Part shown: positions 1-10,130 of the stretch, in pieces
Layout of the letters: each line of letters opens with the position of its first letter
Numbering within the stretch: position 1 is the first letter of the stretch
DNA from: Gnetum montanum
Lineage: Eukaryota; Streptophyta; Gnetopsida; Gnetales; Gnetaceae
Assembly (NCBI GenBank): GCA_015680685.1
Contig: MNCI01010141.1
Span: forward strand, 529,002-593,001
DNA: 64,000 nt
Reading direction: 5' to 3'
The notes under the pieces: generated by a model
The model's database searches: none
What the model saw: only the letters and a program-made list of their open reading frames with translations
Told to the model about the DNA's origin: nothing
Made by a program: the position numbers and the translations under genes

Positions 1-152
1 ACCTAAGCAAAATGGACCAAATATTAAACTCTTGTGGGGACATTTCCATAAACACTCTTAACCTTAAAATCACATGGAATTAGAATTAACTCATTAATGC
101 AGAGAGTAAGGTATAACTTAACTTTGGTAAGTAACCTTGCTAATGATTGGCT

Positions 153-169
153 CCGTGTGATTGCAGATG
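153..169 (+). promoter_or_regulatory. Splice-acceptor-like site abutting accessory ORF ATG (element A)
   Basis: The sequence TGTGATTGCAG is followed immediately by ATGGCCCC. A branch-point-like CTAAT lies about 20-30 bases upstream. The same arrangement is present before the accessory ATG in element B (TGATTGCAG then ATGGCTCC, minus strand near 12803) and C (TGATTGCAA then ATGGCTCC, minus strand near 26417, where the G of AG has become A). Conservation in three diverged copies suggests the ATG is normally reached by splicing. This is inference; no donor is proven. Confidence 0.5.
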
Positions 170-3100
170 GCCCCAAAGCATGCACAACAAGAAGGTTTTG
201 CTCAAGGTGTGTTCAACAACCCAGGAGAGGTAGAGGACAGATGCCTATCGAACAACACGCAGAGCAGGAGGAGCAATCGTTCAGTATCCATCAAGAAGAC
301 CCTGCCATTGTGCAATCAAGACAGGTAGAAGGAGGAGTTGTTGCAGTGCTTGAACAGGGACGACACCTCACGTTGCCCTCGGAGTGTGTCCAGGCCATCC
401 ATGAAAAGTCCACATCAGCTGCCGTGATCGTGGAATTGAACTTCGGACCTTTCACGAAAGTTGCTCCTGAGGTCATTAGGGACCACCTCAAAGGGTCCCC
501 ATTATGGCCTATCCTCTCCAAAAGCGGTGCCTGGTACTTAGGAAAAATGTATCAATTCTGGCACAATAAAGAAGAAGGCACCATAGTTAACATTTGTGGT
601 GTATTTGTTGATTTCTCCGTCCAAGCCATTTCGGAAGTATTCGGGCCAAAGGTTGCTCACCTGTCCACTCGCTTTGATGTTGATGCGCGAAAGGTTTGGT
701 TAGATAGGGCGTACAGTAAAGAAGACAAGACCTATGGAGAGTTGACGTTGAAAGAGAAAATCTACTTTAAAATTGGAACTTATCACACCTTCCCCACAAA
801 AGAATTAAATAGAATTTCAACATATGCGGCAAGAGGATGTGCGATATTGATGGGAATGGTTAATGCTAACCTACCTCATCTATATTTCATGGAGATCATA
901 AGGCGGTTTGAAGAACGTAAGACAAGGAAGTTTGCGTTTCCCTTCCCTTGTCTCATCAGGAAGCTGTGCAAGCGTGCTGGTATTCGAGGATACACCAATG
1001 ATGTCCTCAGGAAAGCCCAAAATGCTTCATACGTTGAATTGCTAAAGCCACCAGCTGCAAGGAAAATTGCTGGTGGGATGCTAGGGCCAGAACAAGAACA
1101 TACGGTGAGGCCCACTGCAACTCAACTTGTAGGGCCCAGCCAACCTCTGAGCACGGGACCCAGTCAACAACAAGAAGCAGGGCCTAGCACGAGCCAGCGA
1201 GATCAACCGCCACCGCCGCAGGATTACTGACTGTCGATGAGCCATCTCAGGGCTATCGCAGAGACGGTTAGTTGGGGAAGTCGTGATGATGCAAATCTCT
1301 TCTGCGTCATTGATGATACCGTACGGCCCACTGTCTCTATAGATCGTGCACTGGGCAAGGTGTCCATTCAAACAGGAGGAGAGGAGAGTTATTAGGCACA
1401 ACAGATTTCAGGGAACATTGCATCCTTTCAGGTGCAACTAGAAACTGGTGAAGGGGCCATAGTGGTGGTCATGCAGCACCAGAATGCAGCTGGAGCCGCA
1501 GAGGTGGTCACGGACCACATCAAGGAATCTTTAATGTCCTTATTGTGCCATCGGCAGATTTCACAGGAGCACGGGATGTTCAAACTTTGGCCGGTCCCTC
1601 AATGACTCCTGCGGAACATGAGGATGTGCTTGATCAACTGCTGCAAACAGGACAGGTGATGACATCTTTGTTTGACATTCCATAGAATGTTACGGTGGTA
1701 CAATCAGACCTCATCTCCACTAAGGGAAAGTTGGTCATGACAGAGATGAGGGTTGAGCACGTAGAAGCAGAAGTTGCAAGACTACAAGAAAGGCTCGTAA
1801 CCCTACAAGCAGCGCAGCGGGATCCGTCTCAATTCGTTCTCGCGGACCAGCTGGACACCTTCAGGATGGACCAACTCAACAAATTGCTAGCGGAAAATAA
1901 AAAGGTGGCAGAGGAAAAAGAGAAGGCCGATTGGAATGCCTCTATGGCACAAGCGCAAACTTACGCGCACGCCAAGGCACTTAAGGCCTTACAAGAAGAA
2001 AACCAACAGCTTGTTGCTGACAATCTTTAATGTTCTTAAAGAACATTTTCAGCGGCTGCGACAACAACTGATCAAGGTCAACCAGGACATGAACTGTTTG
2101 GCCAGAGAAAATCGAACTTTCTCAATGGAGGAGGTACGCACCATCTGTTAGAAGATGGCCATCAAAATAAGCGAGTGGTAGAACGAGGCCAAGCGGCATG
2201 AAAAGTTAAAAGAGCACTTTCGAGACCAGGTGGGAATGTACAAACAAATCATCGAAAAGGAGATCCAGATGGCCAAGGCCTACATCAATGCTTTCAGTGC
2301 ACCACACATTGGTTGGCGGGCCATATTGGATACATATGCATTTGCCCACTAGGCAGAACTTAAGAGTCGGGACTTGTAGATTCAAGATCTTATAGAATAC
2401 ATGGAGTTGGCAAATCTAAGGTATGCCAATTTAGCCATGTTGACAACAGGTGCCCGAGGACAGAGCTCGAGAAGCAGGTAGCTACCACCTATGCCAAGTA
2501 TGAAGCAGAATTTGCAGAACACAAGAAGACGTTGCAGAAGCTGGAAGTTGCAAATTTTGAATTGGAGGTGGTTAAAGCAAGCTACCAAGGATAAAAAAAT
2601 GTCGCAATAGACTTGGCTCGAAGGTTTACAGATTTTCAGGAGTACAGAGACAAAGCCAGAGCCTACAAGGAGGAATGATGGTTGTTTGCGGCTTGGTACG
2701 TCAAGGCAAACACAATGTTTCTGCAACTACCGTGCCCATGGGAGGTGCCGACTTCGTCAAACATTGGGAGGTACATAGCATCTGTTAGAAGACGGCCATC
2801 GAAATAAGCGCATGGTAGAACGAGGCCAAGCGGCACGAAAAGTTAAAAGAGCACTTTCGAGACCAGGTGGGAATGTACAAACAAATCATCGAAAAGGAGA
2901 TCCATATGGCCAAGGCCCCCATCAATGCTTTCAGTGCACCACACACTGGTTGGCGGGCCATATTGGATACATATGTATTTGCCCACCAGGCAGAATTAAG
3001 AGTCGGGACCTGCAGATTCAAGATCTTATAGAATACATGGAGTTGGCAAATCTAAGGTATGCCAATTTAGCCATGTTGACAACAGGCGCCCGAGGACAGA

Positions 3101-3497
3101 GCTCAAGAAGCAGGTAGCTACCACCTATGCCAAGTATGAAGCAGAATTTGCAGAACACAAGAAGACGTTGCAAAAGCTGGAAGTTGCAAATTCTGAATTG
3201 GAGGTGGTTAAAGCAAGCTACCAAGGACAAAAAAATGTCGCAACAGACTTGGCTCGAAGGTTTACAGATTTTCAAGAGTACAGAGACAAAGCCAGAGCCT
3301 ACAAGGAGGAACGATAGTTGTTTGCGGCCTGGTACGTCAAGGCAAACACAATGTTTCTGCAACTACCGTGCCCATGGGAGGTGCCGACTTCATCAAACAT
3401 TGGAGCATTAGCATGGACGGCACAAGACCCTCGAACTGAAGAGGCGAAATTCCAGGTGCTACTTCAACGACATCACTTCCCAACACTTGGAGCGTAG
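167..3497 (+). pseudogene. Accessory ORF of element A: globular domain plus long coiled coil
   Basis: The intended start is ATG 167, just after the acceptor-like AG and matched in B and C. A frameshift near 225-240 moves the reading into the frame that is then open to 1230. Residues coded around 420-1050 form the best-conserved block (motifs AHLSTR, KIYFKIGTYH, NRISTYAARG, FPCLIRKLCK), also found in B and C. It resembles the plant-specific domain that databases call putative plant transposon protein; I make that family call from memory and only tentatively. A proline/glutamine-rich linker follows (1080-1230), then after another break a long, heptad-like, Glu/Lys/Gln-rich coiled coil (about 1700-3300) and a short tail ending at TAG 3495-3497. 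In-frame stops occur, for example after 2030. No RT, integrase or zinc knuckle is visible. Its position before the 3' LTR matches that of env-like ORFs in Athila-type elements, but I see no signal peptide or convincing membrane segment. Confidence 0.7.
2131..3403 (+). repeat. Direct tandem duplication, two copies of about 637 bp, inside the accessory ORF
   Basis: The segment 2131-2767 is repeated almost identically at 2768-3403, with only scattered substitutions and a one-base length difference near 2360/2997. Both copies start in GGAGGTAC and end in TCAAACATTGG. The duplicated segment encodes the C-terminal part of the coiled coil. Elements B and C have this segment once, so the duplication is private to A and recent relative to the divergence between elements. 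Confidence 0.9.
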
Positions 3498-3741
3498 GAC
3501 AAGGGAAAGCAACCCATGGAGGAGCCATTGCCACTAGGAACCACATGAGTTCCACCCAATTTTGTAATTTTAGGAATTTTTCATTTTGTTGTGTTGTGTC
3601 CAATCTTGTTCTATTGAGTTCTCCACCGTGGCATGAATAGCTCCCTTGTTAGTCAATAATTCCATACCTATCCACTGTGTAATCAATGGGACTTGTTCTC
3701 ATTCTGACTTGAGGACGAGTTTTCATTCAATCGTGGGGGTA
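3498..3741 (+). other. 3' untranslated spacer and polypurine tract of element A
   Basis: No coding signal is seen. The last bases read ATTCAATCGTGGGGGTA and abut the LTR start TGATGA. The same tract sits beside the 3' LTRs of B, C, D and E on the minus strand (for example 9912-9928, 34382-34398 and 49602-49618). It is the expected primer site for plus-strand DNA synthesis. Confidence 0.8.
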
Positions 3742-4619
3742 TGATGAATTGTAATTCATCGGGTTGTGATATCGGACCCATGATATCGGGTACACGATAT
3801 CGTATCCAGTAGTGATATCAGATATGCGATATCGTGGTTCCTGTGTGAGCCTATAAATACACATGAAGGCACATGAGAATGGAGTCTTTTAGTCAGTTTT
3901 TAGAGTCAAGTTTAGTATAGGATCTTTTTGTCATTTCTCTCTCAACCCTCTCTCCCAGTGCATGCCAGCAGTGTGATGATTGTAATTGTATGACATCCTT
4001 TATTCGAGTGTGATGTACTTTGACATGCACATGACAGGAAATAAAGATCGAGATTGCTTCATCATTGCAGCATTCACTTAGCTTAATTATTTAATTGTTA
4101 TTGTTATTTATTGCTTTCGTAGTTAATATCTCTTCACCCTAAACTCCTTAAATGCGGAATGAGTACGACTTAATTTCAAGCATTTAAGTGTGATTACTTA
4201 GTAACCTAGTAGCGTACCTAGGATTTGTGCTTGGTAATCCCAGTGGTAGTCATGCACGAGGTTCAAGATGTGTACAGATGATTAAGGAACGTATGCTCAT
4301 CACACTTAGGCTAGTTTAGACTCTCTCCCCCTATCTCCTCTTAGTATAGCTCTCTCTCTCCCTTTTCCTCCTAGCTTAGCTACAATTATTTTCCATTGCC
4401 TTCAGGAGTAGCATTAGTTTAGGAACATATCATACACCTCACTCTGGACTAAACCATACGTGACAAAGCAAATACTAGTCCAGGTGAGAAGACAATGAAC
4501 TACGATCAATGAGTAACTATCTAGATACCACAACTAGCCCGTCTGCGGAGTTCGACCGGATCATGTGTGCAACACTCGTATTCGTATGGTTGAGTGTAGG
4601 GGTACCTCGCCACTCATCA
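3742..4619 (+). repeat. 3' LTR of element A
   Basis: The LTR is 878 bp, beginning TGATGAATTG and ending CGCCACTCATCA, so it has TG...CA ends inside a 6-bp inverted terminal repeat. U3 carries five GATATC palindromes between about 3767 and 3832, immediately upstream of a TATA box at 3852-3858 (CCTATAAATAC). An AATAAAG motif near 4040 is a plausible polyadenylation signal. The last 20 bases match the ends of the other LTRs in the window. Sequence beyond 4619 is unrelated. Confidence 0.9.
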
Positions 4620-4799
4620 CTAATATGTTTGCATTTCTTGGCATATCATTGTGTTAGTCTAGTTGATAAATTGTCTTATTTCACTAAGATTCTAGGCTTC
4701 TTCCAACTTGATCTAGTTCATATTTATATGTTTTGGAAAAAGTAGGAGGGAACAAAGTTAGGAATTTTTATTTTGTTCTGTCATAAGCTAGGCTATCGT

Positions 4800-6540
4800 T
4801 GTAATATCAATCTTCCATTTTTTTCATACATGGTTCTATGTTATTAATGTCTGTGAGATATGACCTCAAAAACTTTTCACAATATTCGTCTGCCTGGTCT
4901 TGTTTGTTTCCTATGAATTCTTTTATAAGAGTGTTCATGAATTTTTTACTAGGCTCTCTAGTATTTGGTTTTTGATGTTTGGTTGAATCTGGGTCTACCA
5001 ATCCTTGAGGTTTCCAATGAGATTTAAAGACAGTTTTGAATGGTGTGTTTAGCGTTTTTTTTTTCAAGGACTCGTCGGTCAATGTCTCCCATAATTCTAT
5101 GAATTACTTTCATCCTATTTTCAGCACTTCACCATGCATACAATACTTTGGATCTTTCTCGCTCGTTAGTCTAGATGAAACTTCTGGAAAGTCGTTTGGG
5201 TAGTGCTACGACTTCTTCTTGGCCATGGGAATGTTCACTTCCTTGATGGTTGTGTTCCATGACAACCTGGCATTCTTCTCTGTTTGAATTATCTTTTGAG
5301 CGTTTCCTTTATCCTTATATGTAGGTTTTGGCTTCGACTTATTAGTACTAGTATGAGTAGTCCTAGGAGTGGAATCTAAACTAGTGCCATAATATGGGAT
5401 GACATGTTTAGTGCGTGATTCTTGTGGAGTAGGTTGTTTAGGTACCCATTTTTGTATGACTATTATTTTCTTAAGCTCAGCTTGATTTTTCCTTGCATTA
5501 GTAAGGCAAGTTCTACTTGAATATAGAGTACTGTTAAAGTGTCTATTTGCCCAATTCTGAAGTTCAATTATGTCAGCAGGAGGCTCTATAGAAACTTTTT
5601 GGTACAAGATGTGCACTTTTTCTTTTCCTTGTTTTGTGCTTTCTATCTAAGTTTCCTTTTTCGGATTATGTTCTCTCTGACTCGTCTCTTGAGCTAGCGG
5701 TTTCTATGTTTGTGCTGATATTTAGTAAAGTGTCACATTTGACACAATGGTAACTGTTTTGATGTTTTATTGTTGTAGGGTGAGGGCACAAACTATCTAT
5801 TTTTGCCATGCTAGGAAGGTTTGATGGAAGTTCTTTTGAAGTAGATGGCCTCTCAGTAGGTAGATCTGAATTCTTAAAAATATCATCTACATCTACATCG
5901 ACTCCTTTTTCTTTCAGGATTTCCTTCAGCTATTCTTCTATTTCAAAGCTTGTCCTAGCATATTGTGATCTCTTAAAAGGTATTAAGGCTTGTTTGTGAT
6001 TTTTGAACAATATATATTTTTTTGAAGTGTGTTCCTGTGGTTCTACAGCAAATGGATCATTTTCCGTACAGATGGGTGTTTTGAGTTTTACATTATACAA
6101 TCTTTTTCCTAACCTTGTAGTCTTTGGGGATTCTATGAATTTGTAAAATTCTTCTACAGAGTTATCTAACTGAGGATAAGATGTATGGATCAGTAAGTCC
6201 TCTGTGTTAATTACTGTTTCATACTCAATATTGGTTGAGCCTACTGAAACAGCTTATTTACCAAAAGGTATCAAAATTTGATACTAACGGAGCTAAAGAG
6301 ATTGAAACATAATCTAGTTCCTATTGTAGGATAAATACTCCCATAGTTCATATTCACCGAAATGTAGACCGTCAGCATCAGGGCTTTAAACAAATTTCTA
6401 TCTTGTTGGAGAGATGGAGTGAAATTTGAGAGGGTTACAATGAGGGCGTTTGTTTCTAACCTTCCTTTTGCCTGAATAATCACATCTTTAAGGGTTTGTC
6501 TACAAGGGCGATCCAGTATAGGTTTTCTTAACCTATAATT
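4800..6540 (-). pseudogene. Decayed minus-strand ORFs, possibly an endogenous pararetrovirus (caulimovirid) fragment
   Basis: A run of minus-strand reading frames (6483-6271, about 6240-5650, 5616-5206, 5082-4807) is broken by stops and frameshifts but keeps coding-like composition over 1.7 kb. The segment near 6450-6300 has a pattern reminiscent of caulimovirid movement proteins, and the downstream Lys/Thr/Pro-rich and Asp/Glu-rich segments would fit a capsid region. No RT or aspartic-protease motif is visible, so this is a weak assignment resting on gene order and general pattern. It could also be another decayed retroelement or host pseudogene. No intact product can be made. Confidence 0.3.
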
Positions 6541-6787
6541 AAAGTGGGGATGGATATGTATATCTAACTGTCACGTGAATGTAGTTATATGCTTTTTGGA
6601 TCTATTTCTCCACGCGTTGAAATTTGTCAGAGAGGAAATGCTCGCTTCTGTCTTTAGTTGTGGATGCAATCATTTATGTTTACATCCTTAATTAAATAAC
6701 TTTTAAAGTTCTATGTAGATATAATGAAAAAAACGTGTCAACGGTAACTTTTATCACAATATGGTGATTTGAATTTCTATGTTCCAG
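6541..6787. other. Non-coding stretch, probable intron end before the 6788 exon
   Basis: No gene is seen. It is AT-rich and ends in TATGTTCCAG at 6778-6787, which reads as a 3' splice site for the plus-strand exon that follows. Confidence 0.4.
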
Positions 6788-7040
6788 GTCTCTTGATTTG
6801 TATGCAGAGAGGATTTTAAAGAAGGATTTTGATCCTGGTTCCTTTTTAAAGCATTTTGTTAAGGACTTGGGCATTGCACTAAAAGAGTGCCAGCAGACGG
6901 GCCTTTCCCTTCCAGGATTAGCACTAGCTCGGCAGTTTTATGTTTCTTTGCAAGCCCATAGAGAAGGCCCTCTTGAAATAGAAGCATTAATCGTTGCTCT
7001 CGAACGATTGAATAATCTACAGATTCCGAAAACAGAATAG
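6788..7040 (+). CDS. Terminal exon of a 3-hydroxyisobutyrate dehydrogenase-like (beta-hydroxyacid dehydrogenase family) gene
   Basis: The exon has an uninterrupted reading frame with one leftover 5' base (G 6788), codons from 6789, and stop TAG at 7038-7040. The translation carries the C-terminal helical region of the NAD(P)-binding beta-hydroxyacid dehydrogenases: HFVKDLGIALKEC, then LSLPGLALARQFYVSL, then a final EALIVALERLNNL. The KDL lysine region and the PGLALA/ALERLNN segments are family hallmarks. It matches the plant 3-hydroxyisobutyrate dehydrogenase-like proteins rather than the classical mitochondrial enzyme, whose C-terminus differs. The acceptor TTCCAG directly before the frame and the absence of lesions suggest a real last exon. 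Earlier exons are not in the preceding 2 kb, so they would lie beyond large introns upstream, or this is a stranded fragment. These enzymes oxidise beta-hydroxyacids or reduce semialdehydes; the substrate here is unknown. Confidence 0.72.
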
Positions 7041-9019
7041 CTATGAAGGTCATAATTAGATGGACTGTTTTAGGCATGTAAAATGCAAAAGAAAAAATAA
7101 AAAAAAAAAGAGAAAAAGAAGAAGAAGAAGAAGAAAAGACGAAATTTGGAGAAAAAGCATAGGAAATTATTATATTCACATGTTGATTCGGTGAGATGGA
7201 ATCTTACCTGTGATATAAACGGTTTCATTATGTAATTTTATGAGCAGCCAATTTTTTGGTCATTAAAAATATAATAATTTCTCTGTTATCATGCAGCGCA
7301 ACATTTTCACTACATATTTGAACATGCAAACATTCATGTTCTTTAGCTAACGAGATTACCAGCATGCATGCGTAACCTATTTTAGTCATTTATGATGTTA
7401 ATTGCAATCCTACGAATTGTCATCAGTTAAAATTGTACTGTTTTTAAGGGAACAAAAGAAATTATGGGAAGTTCACTACTTTTAGATAGAGGACGTTGGT
7501 GTTTTTCTGTGGCCTGTATAGTATGATTCAAATTCCGAACGTGGTACCAGTCTTTGCATTTCTTGTTATGACAGCGATTTTTAAAGGCTGGAATACTAAA
7601 CTTTTTCTTCATTTTTAATGTAAATTTGATTTACTTAATATATTCATGCATATTTATCAAGATACCCTAAAAAGTAAAATATTTTCTATTTAGAATCTGG
7701 TATTTGACTTCTTCACTGTTACAAACATGTATTCAATTATCGTTATTGCATATGTAATAAAAAATCACTTACTACCCTTGTGACTGTTGTCTCACAGATC
7801 TAGATACAACAATCCTTTGGTTTTATTCAGAAACATATTTCCATCTAAAATTTCTTTTGCTTTCACAAATGGATATATCCTTTTAGAATTTCGGTAAATA
7901 ACCTTTGCTTTTACTCACAAAGATTTTCATTTGGAAACTTTGCTGGACATTCAGTTACATTGATGGTTTTATCTTTGTGTGATTGTACAGAACCATTGGG
8001 GGTTCCAATAAATGGGTTGGGAATTTAAGATCTATATCAATTTTATTATTATTTCTTTTTGAGTTGTGTGCTCTTTGAAATTGCTGAATGACTTTTGATG
8101 GATGATTTTTTTGGTTATCGATCCACCTTAAACTTAATGATATTTGATTGATGAATTATTTGAGAAATTAATGTACGATAAAATCTTAAAGTAGTTAGAG
8201 ATTTTTAATTTTCAAATAAAATTCTTAGTTATTGGCTACTACTAAAAAATTAAAAATTTATATCTAGGTCAAGAAGATCAAGAAGTTATTGGATGGAAGA
8301 AAGTGGGTTAAGTCAAGTAGATAAAGAGCTATTCAATTATAGAAAGTGGGTCTAATCCTTTAATTTATGCTTTTTTTTTATCGATAATTTGTTGAAGCAA
8401 GGATGATAGTTGATGGTTTTGTAGGAATGCTTGTGTTAATGGTATCAAACCTTCTTGCATTACCATGCAATTTGCCCATATTGGAATTAGGGTTAGAAAA
8501 GTTACAAATTAGCATTTTATTATGCCAAAAATCTTTACAAGATCTTGTATTGGCTTGGACATGGATTGGTGGAATTAGCACATGTGAGTTTACAAATTTA
8601 TAAGGAAAGAAACTAAAGGACTTTTGATAGGATAGAAATCAATCTATATAAAGTATAGTGGCTTGTAGTAAAAAATGGGAAGGAAAGTAATATATGATAT
8701 GGAACTAGACCACGAGTTTATGAGTTCTACATGTTTATATTTTTTTGTCTCTAAGGATAGGATTAGATTGGTATCTTGACATGATCATTTTATGATAGTA
8801 TGATCTCCAGAATAATTTTCCTACCTTACCTTACAAATGTTGCTATTAAAGAGATAGAAGGGAAATAGATAGATTATGACAAATGCTGCTCTAAAAGAGA
8901 TATCGAGGGATAGATAGAGTATGATATTTAGGTTGATTAGAAGTACCTAAACAGGAAAAAAAAAATGTGGTAACAAGGAAAGAGAATTAGAAATTAGTTG
9001 ATTTTTTTCTATCCTATCT
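7041..9019. other. Non-coding AT-rich flank (possible 3' UTR start)
   Basis: No gene is recognised over about 2 kb. 7041-7300 would hold the 3' UTR of the upstream exon. A purine-rich run of A and GAA repeats lies at 7083-7137. Short open frames at 8378-8603 on both strands show no family match I recognise. The stretch ends at the ATAGA duplication that marks the element B insertion. Confidence 0.5.
7083..7137 (+). repeat. A-rich / (GAA)n low-complexity tract
   Basis: An A run interspersed with G is followed by about six GAA units. It is a simple-sequence tract just downstream of the dehydrogenase-like exon. Confidence 0.85.
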
Positions 9020-9024
9020 ATAGA

Positions 9025-9911
9025 TGATGAGCGAGGAGGTACCCTTATGCCCAACCATATGAATCACAAGTGTTTATGCACAATTTGGTCGAATTTTGTG
9101 ACTGAGATTAATTGTGTATCTAAATTGTTATGCTTTGATCGTAGTTTGTTATCTTCCCACTTAGACTAGTGGTAGCTTTGTCATATATGGTTTAGTCCAA
9201 AGTGAGGTATATGATTGATGTTGCCTAATCCTATGTTGCTCTTAATGACAATAAAGGGATAAATTAATTAAGCTAATGAACAATGGAATGTAAAGTCTAA
9301 ACTAGTCTATGTGCGATGAGTATCCATTCCCAATCATCCACACACACTTTGGACTTCGTATAACTACTGTGGGGAGTGCCAAGTGTATGTCAATGGGCTT
9401 ACCAAACGATACACTGTTGGGTTACTAAGTAATTACAATTAAATGCTCGTGATTAGTCATACTCATTTTGCTTAATGATAGGAATTGTAAATAGTAGTAA
9501 AGTGAAACATTAATTAAGGAAAATAATAAATAATTAAGCAATTAAATTAATAATTAAGCAATTAAATTAATAATAAATCTAAGTGAACGTTGCAATGATG
9601 GAGGTAATCTCGATGTTTATTTTCGATCATGTAACATGTCCAAGTACGTCACATTCGAATAAGGATGTTGTACAATCACAAAAATCACATTGTAGGTATG
9701 TACTGGGAATAACAGAACTTGAAATCATAAAGCTATAAAAAATTATCTAAAAACTAACAAAACTATGTCTCAACTGTGCATCTAAGTGTTGTATTTATAG
9801 GCTAGCATAGAAGAGACGATATTTGATATTCGACAACATTTCTTGGGACTTGATATCATGTATATGATATCAGAGCCTCGATATCAAGGTTGATATAATC
9901 ATGATTCATCA
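9025..9911 (-). repeat. 3' LTR of element B
   Basis: The LTR is 887 bp. On the minus strand it starts TGATGAATCATG directly after the polypurine tract and ends in the GGTACC...TCATCA tail. U3 has degenerate GATATC-type palindromes at about 9815-9900, followed by a TATA box (GCCTATAAATAC, minus strand, near 9800). It matches the 5' LTR at 17460-18342 throughout. Confidence 0.92.
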
Positions 9912-10130
9912 TACCCCTACGATTGAATGAAAATTTGTTCTTGAGTTAAACAAAATGAGGAACAGGTTCTTTACAAAAATTGTTGGGAAGGTATGGAATT
10001 ATTAACCGACTTAAATAAACAAACAAATTGACTTTTACATGCTGTAGTGGTGTTTTACAAAAATCTGGACATAATATTACAAAACACAAAATCGGGGAAG
10101 CTCATGTAGTTCCCAGAGGTGGTGGCTTCT
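9912..10130 (-). other. Polypurine tract and 3' untranslated spacer of element B
   Basis: Minus strand 9928-9912 reads ATTCAATCGTAGGGGTA, the polypurine tract abutting the 3' LTR. No coding signal is seen between it and the accessory stop codon. Confidence 0.75.

Larger units (their letters stand above)
1..4619 (+). mobile_element. Element A: 3' portion of an LTR retrotransposon with accessory ORF
   Basis: The window opens inside a plus-strand LTR retrotransposon. What is visible, in order, is a splice-acceptor-like site, a long accessory ORF (167-3497), a short untranslated stretch, a polypurine tract and the 3' LTR. Its gag region and 5' LTR lie outside the window. The accessory ORF and LTR are clearly related to the matching parts of elements B (minus strand, 9025-18342) and C (minus strand, 21616-41304). 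Because the 5' end is missing, no target-site duplication can be tested. The family assignment to Ty3/gypsy, Athila/Tat-like, comes from LTR similarity to element D, which carries pol. Element A itself shows no RT. Confidence 0.85.

Noticed and set aside
1081-1401. Minus-strand ORF overlapping the accessory ORF of element A
   Set aside because: It is a shadow frame of the plus-strand coding region; no counterpart in B or C.
2382-3362. Two near-identical 114-residue minus-strand ORFs (2382-2726 and 3018-3362) that look like a conserved gene pair
   Set aside because: They are antisense frames of the 637-bp tandem duplication, identical because the DNA is duplicated, not because of coding constraint.
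8378-8603. Overlapping ORFs on both strands
   Set aside because: They are short, mutually antisense, with no recognisable motif or counterpart elsewhere in the window.
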